From: Bacteroidetes bacterium MED-G20
GTDB lineage: Bacteria > Bacteroidota > Bacteroidia > Flavobacteriales_D > Parvicellaceae
Length of the DNA stretch: 64,000 bases
NCBI GenBank assembly: GCA_905182745.1
Contig: CAJJCR010000001.1
Span: 1-64,000, forward strand
Direction: 5' to 3'
In this document: positions 54,695 through 64,000 of the stretch, piece after piece
Position numbering within the stretch: position 1 is the first letter of the stretch
How the letters are laid out: each line of letters begins with the position of its first letter
The notes under the pieces: model-generated
The model's database searches: none
Told to the model about the DNA's origin: nothing
The model's input: only the letters and a program-made list of their open reading frames with translations
Made by a program: the position numbers and the translations under genes

Positions 54695-55482
54695 AATAGC
54701 TTAAATATGATTGTGATAGCAGCAACAATAAAACAGTAATAAGAGAAGTATTTTAATTTGCTAGACTTTACGATACCTATCATCCATTTACACGCAAATA
54801 GTCCTGTGAAAAAAGCAGCAACAAAACCAAGAATCAACGGCCCTAAATTTATTGCTTCGGATAAAATATTTCCATCCATAAGGTCTTTTGCTACTTTTCC
54901 AAAAATTAAAGGCACAACCATCAAAAATGAAAATTTTGCGGAAGATGTTTTATCTAACCCTAAAATAACAGAAGTAGCAATTGTAGCTCCAGATCTTGAA
55001 ATACCCGGTAAAATTGCTATAGCCTGGGCAATTCCTACAAGGAAACTTTGTGAAGTGCTAATTAAATTATTAGTTGGCTTTGCTCTATCTGCAAAAAAGA
55101 GAAGTATTCCGGTGATTATAAGCATAAAACCAACTAAGATTAATTGGCCATCAAATAGGGATTCAATAATATCATTAAAAAAAATACCTACCAACCCAGC
55201 AGGAACCATAGAAACAATAATATTTAATGAGAAAATTCTTTCTCTGGACGATTTTTTTGAAAAAACACCACTTATTATTTGAAATATGTCTTTTCGAAAG
55301 ATAAAAAGGGTACTTAATGCGGTTGCAAAATGCAATACAACAGTCATGATTAGACTCTCTTTAGGATTAAAATCGGTGGAAAATATTCCTTTAATGATTT
55401 CCAAATGGCCACTACTACTAACAGGCAAAAATTCCGTTAGCCCCTGAACAATTCCTAAAACTAAAGCTGTTAAATAATCCAA
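54691..55482 (-). CDS. uppP: Undecaprenyl-diphosphatase UppP (BacA)
   Basis: UppP dephosphorylates undecaprenyl diphosphate so the lipid carrier can be reused for peptidoglycan and LPS. The 263-residue membrane protein has GLTEFLPVSSSGHLEI (residues 14-29, catalytic Glu17 and the P-loop-like SSSGH) and a second motif LPGISRSGATIATSVILGLD. About eight membrane helices are visible. Five bases separate it from the DUF3098 gene upstream, and it overlaps truB by four bases. Confidence 0.96.
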   Translation of the reverse strand: MDYLTALVLGIVQGLTEFLPVSSSGHLEIIKGIFSTDFNPKESLIMTVVLHFATALSTLFIFRKDIFQIISGVFSKKSSRERIFSLNIIVSMVPAGLVGIFFNDIIESLFDGQLILVGFMLIITGILLFFADRAKPTNNLISTSQSFLVGIAQAIAILPGISRSGATIATSVILGLDKTSSAKFSFLMVVPLIFGKVAKDLMDGNILSEAINLGPLILGFVAAFFTGLFACKWMIGIVKSSKLKYFSYYCFIVAAITIIFKLL

Positions 55483-55487
55483 AAAAA

Positions 55488-55715
55488 CTATTGCTTTTTC
55501 ATTATTCCAAAAAGAACTAAGCCGTAGCCTGACATGACCAAAAATGGAGCGAGAGTAATTCTTCTAAATGAAAAGAGTTCATCTTCATTAAAAACATTTG
55601 GGTCTTCTGAACCACCACCAGACATTAAAACAAATCCCAATAGAACAACTAAGCAACCAATAATTATGAACATATAATTTTTTCTACCTAGTACCATTTT
55701 AGTTTTTTCTTCCAT
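55488..55715 (-). CDS. DUF3098 small membrane protein
   Basis: The protein of 75 residues starts at ATG 55715 (MEEKTKMVLGRKNYMFIIIG), directly after the ftsX stop at 55717. A longer open frame begins at 55781 inside ftsX, but those extra residues have no family match. Two membrane helices flank GGGSEDPNVFNEDELFSFRR, the conserved acidic/Arg loop of DUF3098, a family of Bacteroidota nearly always found between ftsX and uppP. Function is unknown; the location hints at a role in division or envelope growth. Confidence 0.88.
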   Translation of the reverse strand: MEEKTKMVLGRKNYMFIIIGCLVVLLGFVLMSGGGSEDPNVFNEDELFSFRRITLAPFLVMSGYGLVLFGIMKKQ

Positions 55716-55716
55716 A

Positions 55717-56619
55717 TTAATATAGTTTTTCTGATTTAACCCAAATAAATTTATTGAGTGCAAAATATGTGGACACAACACTTATTAAAATTCCTGTAAT
55801 AAGAATTCCTAAGGCTATTACAGAAAACTCCAATATTTCATTATTCAAAAGAAATTTGTCTGTACTCAGTTCTGAAATGATATTTGGGTTTATAATTGTA
55901 AAAGAATACCATAAGGACAACAAAAATAAAACTGCTAAAATTGCAGAAATTAATCCTTGGTAAAATGCTTTTAAAATAAAAGGTCTTCTAATAAAAAATG
56001 ATTTTGCGCCAACTAGTTGCATGGTTCTAATCATAAATCTTTTTGAAAAAACAGCTAATCTAATGGTATTATATATAAGTAGAATTGCGATTATTAATAA
56101 AACTCCAGCTATAAAAAGCATGATTAGTTCAAAATTTTTAAATACTGTTCCTATTTCTAAAAATTGAGATTCATTGTAAGCAACTTCAGAAATAATATGC
56201 TCATTCCCCTTGGTTATTTGGGCTGCAAAATTTGCAGCACTATCGGGATTAACATAGTTCGAGCTAAGATTTACATGAATTGAGGAAGGCAAAGGGTTGA
56301 CTCCATCTAAAATTTCAAAAGCATCTTTTCCTACGTGTTTAAGCATTAATTTTTGGGCATCTTCCTTAGATACATAAAGTGCTTTTTTAACAATGCCATC
56401 CATAGATTTTAGTTTTTTTTCCATCATTCTAACTATAGATTCATCCACAGTCTCATGGAAAAGAATATCCATACTCAATTGTTCTTTAATTTCGGCTGAC
56501 TTTTTATTAGCTGTCCACATGAAATAAACAAAAACACCAAATAAGGTTAAAAGCAAAGTCATTCCAAATATTGTAGAAAGCTCAGCTAAGGAATTTGATT
56601 TATGTCTTTTAGATTTCAT
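55717..56619 (-). CDS. ftsX: Cell division protein FtsX
   Basis: FtsX with FtsE forms an ABC-type complex that activates peptidoglycan hydrolases at the septum. The 300-residue protein has a cytoplasmic N-terminus, a first helix at about residues 14-34, a periplasmic domain (about 40-170, KSMDGIVKKALYVSKEDAQK), and three C-terminal helices in the FtsX fold (IMLFIAGVLLIIAILLIYNT, ILAVLFLLSLWYSF, VIALGILITGILISVVSTYF). ftsE is not adjacent. It heads the ftsX-DUF3098-uppP-truB-queA block. The 212 bases upstream (56620-56831) are AT-rich and show nothing clear. Confidence 0.93.
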   Translation of the reverse strand: MKSKRHKSNSLAELSTIFGMTLLLTLFGVFVYFMWTANKKSAEIKEQLSMDILFHETVDESIVRMMEKKLKSMDGIVKKALYVSKEDAQKLMLKHVGKDAFEILDGVNPLPSSIHVNLSSNYVNPDSAANFAAQITKGNEHIISEVAYNESQFLEIGTVFKNFELIMLFIAGVLLIIAILLIYNTIRLAVFSKRFMIRTMQLVGAKSFFIRRPFILKAFYQGLISAILAVLFLLSLWYSFTIINPNIISELSTDKFLLNNEILEFSVIALGILITGILISVVSTYFALNKFIWVKSEKLY

Positions 56620-56831
56620 TTATGCTAATTTATAAAGAAATTGAAGACAGTTTTTAATATTCTAAAATATAACTCAAAATAATTTTAGGATACATTAAAA
56701 TATTTTTTGTTCTGTCTTTAACTTCTATACTCAAATCATACTCATTAAAATTTTATGAATTATAAAATGTAATATTTATTTTAAATTGAATTTATATATC
56801 TTTAAATACATTATATAACTATCAAAAAAAT

Positions 56832-58940
56832 ATGAAAAAATATGCTTTTATAACATTGTTTTTTTACTCTTTTATTTATCAAATCCAATATAGTCAATGT
56901 GCAAGTTCTATAAATGCAATTCAATTAAGTGATGATACACTTTGTGGAATAGGACATGTTAATATTACTGTTGATGGAGGAAATTTAGGAAACAGTACAA
57001 GCTGGCAATTATTTACTGGCAACTGCGGAGGAACATTAATTGCAACATCCTCTAACAATAACTTTACAAATATACCTGTTAATACTACAACCACTTTTTA
57101 TTGCAAAGCCGACTCTTGCGACGTCTCAAGCTGTGTATCTGCAGAAGTTTTTGTTTTAGAAACTCCCTCTTTGGACTCCATTATTATTGATTCTATTTAT
57201 AACAATTCAAATTCCACATGGAGTACTTTAGACACTGTTTGTCCTCAAACTGAAGTAAAATTATTTGCGAATTACAATTTTATAATACCAATAAATCACT
57301 CTATTATTTGGCATGAAAATTCATGCGGTTCTGCAGTAATTGGTACTGGAGATTCAATTTCTGTTTATCCAGATTCAGCTACCACTTATTTTGCTAAAAT
57401 AGTTGGCCCTTGTGGCGCATCACTTTGCAAACAGGTTACCATAATTACAAAAGACGGCTCAATATCACCAACCGGAATCCAAACTAGCACCAATAATTTT
57501 TGCACTGGTGGTTCCACATCACTAAGTATTGTTGGGGGGCAATTAGGAACTGGAGCAAACTGGAGCTGGTATGAAAGTGCTTGTGGTTCTAATTTTTTAG
57601 GAAATGGATCATCAATTTCTGTTACTCCAGCAGCTACTACGATGTATTATGTTAGAGCAAACGGAGGGGCTTGTGGGGCCTCAGCCTGTCAAGAAATCTT
57701 AATTAATACTTATGATTTGAATGTTTACCATTCGAATGTTGATTCTACATGTGAGTCTAATGCTTTTATTCTTCAAGGTGGCTTTCCGCAAGGGGGAACT
57801 TATTCTGGAGTTGGAGTTCTTGGTAGTACATTTGATCCAAACATTTCAGGAATTGGATCTCATAGTGTAACATATAGTTATACAGATAGTAACAACTGTA
57901 CGAATTCTGCTCAGTTTTCTGTAGTAGTTCTAGAAGCAAATATTGATCCTACGTCAATTAGTGCTAATCTTTATGAAATATGTAATGGCAACTCATCTAC
58001 AATTTCAATCGATAACTCAAATAGCCTTATAAATGGAAGTCAATGGTTTTGGTACAGAGGTTCTTGTGGAACAGGAACTTTAATTGCCTCCACGACAACC
58101 AATAATCAGATATCTGTATCTCCTTCTACCACAACAAATTACTATGTGAGAGCAGAAGGTGGATTATGTCCAGCCAGTAATTGTATTGGATTAACAGTTG
58201 ATGTTTACACGTTAGAAACCCATTTAAGTGAATTGGATAATATATGTGGAGATGATTCACCTATATTTGAGCTTGAAGGTGGTAATCCTTCAGGAGGAAC
58301 TTTCTCTGGAAATGGAGTGAATAATGGATTTTTTGACCCAAAAATTGCAGGGGTTGGTACCCACAATATTACTTACACTTATACTTTAGGTCCATGTGTT
58401 GCTACAGATGTTGAGACTATTCAAATTGAAAGCAGTCCAATTATACTTGATTATTCTATTGAACAAGAAACATGCGCTGAAGGAGGAATTATGATTCATA
58501 TCCATTCTCAAAATGGGATGGGATACTATGGGTATGATTGGTCTGATGGAAGCTATGAAAACCCTTTAATGTATGCCAATAACGAAATTTATAATGTATT
58601 GGTATCAGATGCTAATAATTGCTATAAACTTTTAGATAGCATAACTTTTGACAACACATTAGAATGTATTGAAATGCCAAATACTTTTAGTCCAAATAAT
58701 GATGGAATTAATGATTATTGGAGTCTTAACTTTCCAAATTATGAAGAAGTAAGTCTAGTTATCTTCAATAAATGGGGCAATCAAATATGGGAGTTTAATG
58801 GAGGAAATACTATGAGTTGGGATGGCAAAACTACAGATGGATTAGATATTCCTTCTGGAACTTATTATTACACCATAGAACTTACAAACGCCTTAGGACA
58901 GACAATCAATCAAACTGGACCAATAACTATAATAAGATAA
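56832..58940 (+). CDS. Secreted Ig-like repeat protein with T9SS gliding-type C-terminal domain
   Basis: The 702-residue protein has a signal peptide, about four related Ig-like repeats of roughly 80-90 residues with a shared core (SISVTPAATTMYYVRANGG and then paired Cys), and two inserted units with GGTYSGVGVLG and GGTFSGNGVNN cores. The C-terminus (NTFSPNNDGINDYWSLNFPN, KWGNQIWEFNGG, SWDGKTTDGLDIPSGTYYYT) is the gliding-associated or type B sorting domain. It is likely a surface adhesin exported by the type IX system. It precedes a PorP/SprF-like gene by four bases, matching SprB/SprF-type partners that need such a barrel for export or attachment. Confidence 0.9.
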   Translation: MKKYAFITLFFYSFIYQIQYSQCASSINAIQLSDDTLCGIGHVNITVDGGNLGNSTSWQLFTGNCGGTLIATSSNNNFTNIPVNTTTTFYCKADSCDVSSCVSAEVFVLETPSLDSIIIDSIYNNSNSTWSTLDTVCPQTEVKLFANYNFIIPINHSIIWHENSCGSAVIGTGDSISVYPDSATTYFAKIVGPCGASLCKQVTIITKDGSISPTGIQTSTNNFCTGGSTSLSIVGGQLGTGANWSWYESACGSNFLGNGSSISVTPAATTMYYVRANGGACGASACQEILINTYDLNVYHSNVDSTCESNAFILQGGFPQGGTYSGVGVLGSTFDPNISGIGSHSVTYSYTDSNNCTNSAQFSVVVLEANIDPTSISANLYEICNGNSSTISIDNSNSLINGSQWFWYRGSCGTGTLIASTTTNNQISVSPSTTTNYYVRAEGGLCPASNCIGLTVDVYTLETHLSELDNICGDDSPIFELEGGNPSGGTFSGNGVNNGFFDPKIAGVGTHNITYTYTLGPCVATDVETIQIESSPIILDYSIEQETCAEGGIMIHIHSQNGMGYYGYDWSDGSYENPLMYANNEIYNVLVSDANNCYKLLDSITFDNTLECIEMPNTFSPNNDGINDYWSLNFPNYEEVSLVIFNKWGNQIWEFNGGNTMSWDGKTTDGLDIPSGTYYYTIELTNALGQTINQTGPITIIR

Positions 58941-58944
58941 AATC

Positions 58945-59889
58945 ATGAAAAGAATTTTTATTACCTCTATATGTCTTTTAATAGTATTGACTTATAAAAG
59001 CCAACAAAATAGTATGACAAGTCAATATCTTTTTAATGACTTTGCTATAAATCCAGCAGTTGCTGGTACTAAATCCTATTCCCCTCTTTCAATAAGTTTT
59101 AGAAGACAATGGGTAGGTATTGACGAAGCCCCTGTAGCCCAGAACTTAATGTATCATACATTTCTTGGAGATAATACTGGAATAGGAGCACATGTTTTTA
59201 ATGATGCTTCAGGTCCTTCTAGAAGAACTGGAGTCAACTCAGCTTTTGCATACAATATAAAGACTAGTAAAAGAACAAAATTATCATTTGGAATTTCAGG
59301 ATCATTAACACAATTTTCTATAGATAAAAATCGTCTTATAACAGATATTCCTGGGGATGTTGCTGTTGGCAATTTAAGTAATCAATTAATTGGTGACTGC
59401 AACTTTGGTTTGTATTGGTCTGGAGATAGACATTTTCTTGGCTTTTCTGGCTATAATTTATTTGAAAATAAAACAGATTTATTGGCTTTAACCACCCCTA
59501 TTCTAAACACCTTAGATAGAGTTTTTTACATTCATGGTGGCTACAACTTTAAAATTGGAGCAATATTCGAATTACAACCTTCTATGATTATAAGAGCTAT
59601 GAATAATAGTCTCATTCAAATGGATGGTAATCTAAAATTTACTGTTAAGAATGCATATTCACTAGGATTATCTTATAGAAATAAAGACGCTGTTTCATTT
59701 ATTGGAGGAGTTAATATTGGAACAGCTACTATAGGTTACTCTTACGATGTAGGCATTTCAAAAATTAAAACTTATAGTTCTGGTACTCATGAAATTTTCT
59801 TAAGCTATAAACTTAAAAAAGACAGCCAATCTAAAACACCCTGGAAAAACAGAAACAGAGTCTACTCAAGTTTTACTTCCGAAAATTGA
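58945..59889 (+). CDS. PorP/SprF-family outer-membrane protein
   Basis: The 314-residue protein has a signal peptide (MKRIFITSICLLIVLTYKS), the family motif SQYLFNDFAINPAVAGT, SISFRRQWVGIDEAPVAQ, and the barrel ending in GTHEIFLSYKLKK. SprF in Flavobacterium is needed to export and attach the adhesin SprB, and PorP in Porphyromonas is required for type IX secretion. Placed directly after a protein with the type B C-terminal domain, it probably serves that substrate. Its stop overlaps the start of the OmpA/PD40 gene by four bases. Confidence 0.93.
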   Translation: MKRIFITSICLLIVLTYKSQQNSMTSQYLFNDFAINPAVAGTKSYSPLSISFRRQWVGIDEAPVAQNLMYHTFLGDNTGIGAHVFNDASGPSRRTGVNSAFAYNIKTSKRTKLSFGISGSLTQFSIDKNRLITDIPGDVAVGNLSNQLIGDCNFGLYWSGDRHFLGFSGYNLFENKTDLLALTTPILNTLDRVFYIHGGYNFKIGAIFELQPSMIIRAMNNSLIQMDGNLKFTVKNAYSLGLSYRNKDAVSFIGGVNIGTATIGYSYDVGISKIKTYSSGTHEIFLSYKLKKDSQSKTPWKNRNRVYSSFTSEN

Positions 59890-62693
59890 TCTCAATAAAA
59901 ATGAGAAAGATTATACTTTTCATACTAACTATTTTTTGTTTTAGCAGAATAAATAGTCAAGTAAAATTGGCAGATATTCTTTATGACAATTTTGAATACA
60001 AAACAGCAGCATTAATATATAATGGCGAAAATGATTTAACACTAAGTCAATTAGAAAAACATGCTTTTTGTTATTTCTTTACTAATGATTTTCAAAAGTC
60101 TATTCCTGTTTTTAAAAATATTTTAGCCCAAAACCCTAAAAATTACTCGGTAAAATACCACTATGGTATTGCATTAAAAAGTACTGGAAGATTCAAAGCT
60201 GCCAAAAAAATATTCAACGAATTATTTGCAATAGACAGCACAAGAAAACGACTTCAATTTCAAATTGAATCCACAGATTCTCTAATAAAATGGGATACTA
60301 TTAAAATTTTCAAAAAACTAGTAGCATTTGAACAAATAAATTCTGCGTCTTCTGAATTTTCTCCATCTTTTTTTGACGATGGCATCTTTTATATTTTAGA
60401 GAAAGGGAAGAATAATGCATTAGCAAATAACATAAATTTAATATCCAATAATGATTCCCTAACATTAAAGGAGAAAAAGGAGTTTACTCAAAAGCTAAAT
60501 AAAATTCTTTCTTACGGCAGCACTATTTCAACAAGGACATATGTCAACAAGGTGGATTTAAGAATCCCTTTGCTCTTTAAATCAATAAGTGACCCTATTC
60601 CAGACTCCACTATTATTAAAAATGAACAAATTATTTCTCACAAAAATTTTAATGTCACTAGTTTTAATGCCAATAGTTCAAATAAAAAAATATTATATAC
60701 AAGGCATCCTTATTTAACCAATTCAAATTCTGATGCGTCTCTGAACCCATTAATTTATCAAGGAAAATTAAACTCAGACAAGAAAAAAATTTATTTAAGA
60801 CGCAGGATCCCAGTAAGGTTTTTATCTAGTTCTGCTGGATCAGGGGAAGTGTGTATGAGTTCAGATGGGAAGACAATTTATTTTGTCTCTGATAAGAAAA
60901 AAGGCTTTGGACAGACAGATATTTATGTTTCTCACCAAAAAAAATCTGGGAAGTGGGGTAAAGCAATAAATCTTGGACCATTAGTAAATACCCCATACAG
61001 AGAAGAGTCCCCAAGAATTTATGACGATAGTATACTTTATTTTTCATCTAACGGATTTGCTGGATATGGAAAGGCTGATATTTTCAAATGTAAAATCACC
61101 AATGACAGTGTTTATAATGTCAAACATTTACCATACCCTATTAACTCTTCTGGAGATGATATTCATTTTGTACTACATCCGTTTGATGAGAGTATAGCAA
61201 TATTAAATTCTAATAGATCAAAAGGAAAAGGAGATGAGGATATATATTTAGCCCATATGACACCTATACAACCTTATGTAAAAGGATACATTAGATTAAG
61301 TAGTGATAGTAGTTTGCAAAAAAACACGACTGTCAGGCTTCTTAATCACAATGACGAGGAATTAAAGCAGTTTCATACTAACGTTTCTGGAAAATATAGA
61401 TTTGAACTTAAAAAAAATAAAATTTACAAAGTGGTAGCTACCAAAAAAAATCTATTTGGAGATACTATTGTAATTTCAGATAAAACTCTATTTAGAAATG
61501 AGAGAAAAGATATTATTTTTCAAGATGATAAAACTATTCAAGGCTATACTGTGGCCAGAGCAACGGGCGAAATAATCCCAAATGTTAAGATTGATATTAA
61601 TAATGGTATAAGATCTAAAAAACTGACTATTTTCTCCGACGAAGAAGGCTATTATCAATTTGCATTTAATAATGATTCGATGTTGTTATTAAAAGGGTTT
61701 AACGATAGTTTATTTGGGCTAAAAGAGTTCTTTATAGACTCTAATTATTTATTCAAAAAACAACATAATTTAGAACTAGATTTGGCTTTCAAAAAATTTA
61801 ATGGGATAGTATTAGATGAAAAAACCAAAACTATTCAGGCTAATGCAAAAGTTTATTTAATAAATATGGACGGGATTAAAATTGATTCTTCATTTACTGA
61901 CTCCACAGGTCATTTTTATTTTAAATTGAAGATGGCAGAAGATTATGAAATCCATGGCTATAAGGGAGAAGCAGATGGGATCGCAAATATTCATACCAGT
62001 ATTTTGTTTAAAAATGAAGAAGATATAAATGTTTATATAACCGATGATTACACTCCTACAATTGGGAAAATTATTGATGCAGAGGATGGAGAGTCTCTAA
62101 ATTTTGTGAAAATAACAATTGTAGACTCTACTACCAATGCTAAAGACCTAAGTTACACCAATGATTTGGGGAATTTTGAATTACATATTCATGAAAATAA
62201 TATTTACTATTTAACTGTAGAAAAGAGAAATTATTTTACCAAGACTTTAATTCTAAATATAGGAGATTCACTTCCAAAAGTTATTGATTTAAATAAAAAG
62301 TATAATTTGAAATTAACTAAATCTGGATTTGTAATTGAGCCTATATTTTTTGATTTTACTAGTCATAAGCTAACTAAAAGCTCCAAATTACAATTAGACT
62401 CGTTAGCTGCATATTTAAAAGAACATAAAGACAAAACTATTTCAATCTTTGGCTACACTGACTGTCTTGGTTCTAAGGAATACCTTGACAAAAAATTCAA
62501 TGTTGTTCTTGGAAAAAACAGAGCTATTTCTACGAGAAGGTATTTAGAATATAAAGGAATTGCTAGGTCAAGGGTAAATGTAATAGGAAGAGGAGCTGTG
62601 AATTTTGTAAACTCATGTTACAAGCCAGAGTTTTGTACAGATGCTGAGCATAGAGAAAACAGAAGATGTGAGTTCCAGTTAAACGACCCTTGA
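59886..62693 (+). CDS. PorE-like OmpA-family protein with TPR, PD40 and carboxypeptidase-like domains
   Basis: The 935-residue protein has a signal peptide, N-terminal TPR units (about residues 40-110), a WD40-like PD40 beta-propeller (about 150-460, SSAGSGEVCMSSDGKTIYFV, DDSILYFSSNGFAGYGKADI), two carboxypeptidase-regulatory-like units (about 465-720), and a C-terminal OmpA domain (about 815-930, TISIFGYTDCLGSKEYLD and ENRRCEF). This domain set is that of PorE-like T9SS proteins that hold the system to peptidoglycan. The best start is uncertain within the first four residues (a Met also lies at residue 6). It is the last gene of the three-gene unit. Confidence 0.9.
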   Translation: MISIKMRKIILFILTIFCFSRINSQVKLADILYDNFEYKTAALIYNGENDLTLSQLEKHAFCYFFTNDFQKSIPVFKNILAQNPKNYSVKYHYGIALKSTGRFKAAKKIFNELFAIDSTRKRLQFQIESTDSLIKWDTIKIFKKLVAFEQINSASSEFSPSFFDDGIFYILEKGKNNALANNINLISNNDSLTLKEKKEFTQKLNKILSYGSTISTRTYVNKVDLRIPLLFKSISDPIPDSTIIKNEQIISHKNFNVTSFNANSSNKKILYTRHPYLTNSNSDASLNPLIYQGKLNSDKKKIYLRRRIPVRFLSSSAGSGEVCMSSDGKTIYFVSDKKKGFGQTDIYVSHQKKSGKWGKAINLGPLVNTPYREESPRIYDDSILYFSSNGFAGYGKADIFKCKITNDSVYNVKHLPYPINSSGDDIHFVLHPFDESIAILNSNRSKGKGDEDIYLAHMTPIQPYVKGYIRLSSDSSLQKNTTVRLLNHNDEELKQFHTNVSGKYRFELKKNKIYKVVATKKNLFGDTIVISDKTLFRNERKDIIFQDDKTIQGYTVARATGEIIPNVKIDINNGIRSKKLTIFSDEEGYYQFAFNNDSMLLLKGFNDSLFGLKEFFIDSNYLFKKQHNLELDLAFKKFNGIVLDEKTKTIQANAKVYLINMDGIKIDSSFTDSTGHFYFKLKMAEDYEIHGYKGEADGIANIHTSILFKNEEDINVYITDDYTPTIGKIIDAEDGESLNFVKITIVDSTTNAKDLSYTNDLGNFELHIHENNIYYLTVEKRNYFTKTLILNIGDSLPKVIDLNKKYNLKLTKSGFVIEPIFFDFTSHKLTKSSKLQLDSLAAYLKEHKDKTISIFGYTDCLGSKEYLDKKFNVVLGKNRAISTRRYLEYKGIARSRVNVIGRGAVNFVNSCYKPEFCTDAEHRENRRCEFQLNDP

Positions 62694-62778
62694 TTGCTCA
62701 ATTGAAAAAAAAGATTAAAATGTATTTTTCATTCTATGGATATACATTACTTTCGCTTTTCAAATTCTTCTAATTACT

Positions 62779-64000
62779 ATGTCAAAAAGAAAAGTTCGTG
62801 TAAGGTTTGCTCCAAGTCCAACTGGCCCATTGCATATGGGTGGTATAAGAACCGCTTTGTATAATTATTTATTTGCAAAAAAGAACAATGGAGATTTTAT
62901 TTTAAGAATTGAAGATACCGATCAAAACAGGTATGTAGAGGGGGCAGAAAAATACATTGTAAATGCCTTAAAGTGGTGTAAGCTTAAAGTAGATGAAGGT
63001 CCTGAATCTAATGGAGCTAAGGGACCATACAGACAATCTGAGAGAAAACCGATTTATAAAAAGTATGTAGACCAACTTATCAAATCGGGAAATGCATATT
63101 ATGCTTTTGATACTAGCGAAGAATTAGAAAAAATGAGAGAATTGGCTAAGAAAGCCAAAATGCCTAATTGGCAATACAATTCTATTACAAGAAACTCTAT
63201 GAAAAACTCTTTAACTCTTTCAAAAGAAGAAGTTGAAAACAGATTTTCTGAAAACGAATCTTGTGCTATTAGAATAAAAATGCCAAGAAACGAGGACATA
63301 AGATTTTATGATGAGATTCGAGGGTGGGTTGTGGTAAATACCAACAACATGGACGACAAAGTGATTTTTAAAGCCGATGGAATGCCCACTTACCATTTGG
63401 CCAATGTGGTAGACGATTATTTGATGGATATTTCTCATGTTATAAGAGGAGAAGAATGGCTTCCTTCTGCTCCGTTGCACGTATTGCTATATAGATATTT
63501 AGAATGGGAAAGTGTCATGCCAAAATTTGCTCATTTGCCATTAATATTAAAACCAGATGGTAATGGAAAGTTAAGTAAAAGAGATGGTGACAGACTTGGA
63601 TTTCCGGTTTTCCCATTAGAATGGACCGATCCAAAGTCCAAAGAAATTTCGTCTGGGTATAGAGAAAAAGGATATTTTTCTGAATCATTTGTGAATATGT
63701 TGGCGTTTTTAGGTTGGAATCCCGGTAGTTCTAAAGAGCTTTTTACAATGGATGAATTAATCAAAGAGTTTTCTTTAGAAAGGGTTGGAAAAAGTGGTGC
63801 AAAATTTGATCCTGAAAAAGCCAAATGGTTTAATCAGCAGCATCTTAGAAACAAATCTAATTCGGAACTTTCCTCTTTAATGTTGGAAAACTGCAAATAT
63901 GACGTTGGCAATGAATACCTTGAGAAAGTTGCAGAGCTAATGAAAGAGAGAGCAACTTTTCACCACGAATTGCTATCGGAAGATTACTTTTTTAAGTCAT
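62779..64000 (+). CDS. gltX: Glutamate-tRNA ligase (cut by the window end)
   Basis: The enzyme charges tRNA-Glu. From ATG 62779 the frame is open to the window edge (407 residues seen of about 500). The class I HIGH-type motif is [20 protein letters not shown] (HMGG at residues 19-22). [15 protein letters not shown] follows, and [20 protein letters not shown] and [15 protein letters not shown] are conserved active-site stretches. The KMSKS-type loop is KLSKRDGD near residue 264. The anticodon-binding domain begins near 370 and is not complete here. The 85 bases upstream hold a near-match -7 element (TACTTTCG at 62748-62755). Confidence 0.97.
   Translation, partial: MSKRKVRVRFAPSPTGPLHMGGIRTALYNYLFAKKNNGDFILRIEDTDQNRYVEGAEKYIVNALKWCKLKVDEGPESNGAKGPYRQSERKPIYKKYVDQLIKSGNAYYAFDTSEELEKMRELAKKAKMPNWQYNSITRNSMKNSLTLSKEEVENRFSENESCAIRIKMPRNEDIRFYDEIRGWVVVNTNNMDDKVIFKADGMPTYHLANVVDDYLMDISHVIRGEEWLPSAPLHVLLYRYLEWESVMPKFAHLPLILKPDGNGKLSKRDGDRLGFPVFPLEWTDPKSKEISSGYREKGYFSESFVNMLAFLGWNPGSSKELFTMDELIKEFSLERVGKSGAKFDPEKAKWFNQQHLRNKSNSELSSLMLENCKYDVGNEYLEKVAELMKERATFHHELLSEDYFFKS

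Noticed and set aside
54758-55282. 174-residue plus-strand frame antisense to uppP
   Set aside because: Length is a side effect of the hydrophobic codon pattern of UppP on the other strand. There are no recognisable domains.
55716-55781. Longer DUF3098 start inside ftsX
   Set aside because: The extra 22 residues have no family match, and ATG 55715 directly follows the ftsX stop.
56620-56831. Possible small RNA or origin in the AT-rich stretch before the Ig-like protein gene
   Set aside because: The low complexity is typical of intergenic DNA here. I see no stable stem, DnaA-box cluster or conserved promoter.

Overview
The window is a chromosomal stretch of an AT-rich, gene-dense member of the Bacteroidota, most likely order Flavobacteriales. 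The clues are type IX secretion (T9SS) and gliding-type proteins, a PorP/SprF-like barrel next to an OmpA/PD40 protein, DUF6089, DUF3098 and DUF5117-type proteins, a SPOR protein with a CCDC81-like HU domain, a TonB-dependent receptor with a carboxypeptidase-like N-terminal domain, and TTTG-N20-TAnnTTTG promoters. Almost everything is core or housekeeping. I see no rRNA, CRISPR array, insertion sequence, prophage or integrase.

Layout. 1-1.1 kb: a frameshifted DUF5117-type zinc metalloprotease running off the left edge. 1.17-1.35 kb: tRNA-Leu(TAA) and tRNA-Gly(GCC). 1.4-4.6 kb: mutS, divergent from a SpoU-type RNA methyltransferase. 4.7-5.9 kb: a DUF6089-like outer-membrane protein. 6.0-11.3 kb: a co-directional aromatic catabolism run (homogentisate dioxygenase, 4-hydroxyphenylpyruvate dioxygenase, tryptophan 2,3-dioxygenase, paaA, fused paaB-paaC with a broken C-terminus). 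11.3-13.8 kb: a WaaE-like glycosyltransferase, a frameshifted nitroreductase and two small envelope proteins. 13.8-18.1 kb: rimP-nusA-infB with a terminator-like hairpin in its leader. 18.2-20.6 kb: dprA and a LolC/E-type permease. 20.6-26.0 kb: an envelope operon (coaX, FadL-like barrel, TPR protein, lptC, small membrane protein, CorC-like protein). 26.0-28.5 kb: membrane pyrophosphatase. 28.7-33.9 kb: M43-like protease, AsmA-like protein, M23 protein. 34-36.4 kb: methyltransferase, tatC, lptB.

36.4-38.2 kb holds tsaB, a SiaC/DUF1987 protein and a Skp/OmpH-like protein, which together carry about nine small indels. 38.2-43.2 kb: TonB-like protein, MORN/YwqK-repeat protein and TonB-dependent receptor. 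43.2-49.4 kb: recX, HU/SPOR protein, uvrC, polyprenyl synthase and a lamin-tail-domain secreted protein. 49.5-51.8 kb: asd and a MATE transporter. 51.8-56.6 kb: the ftsX-DUF3098-uppP-truB-queA-rlmN block. 56.8-62.7 kb: a secreted Ig-like protein, PorP/SprF-like barrel and PorE-like OmpA protein. 62.8 kb to the right edge: gltX, cut by the window.

The most notable feature is a set of frameshifts inside otherwise well-conserved genes: four isolated ones, plus a dense patch at 36.5-38.2 kb. Because tsaB is normally essential, local sequence error is the leading explanation, but it cannot be settled from this sequence alone. I found no clear candidate for a wholly new multi-gene system. The best leads are the rimP leader hairpin, the paaB-paaC fusion inside a mixed aromatic operon, and the TonB/MORN/TonB-receptor unit.
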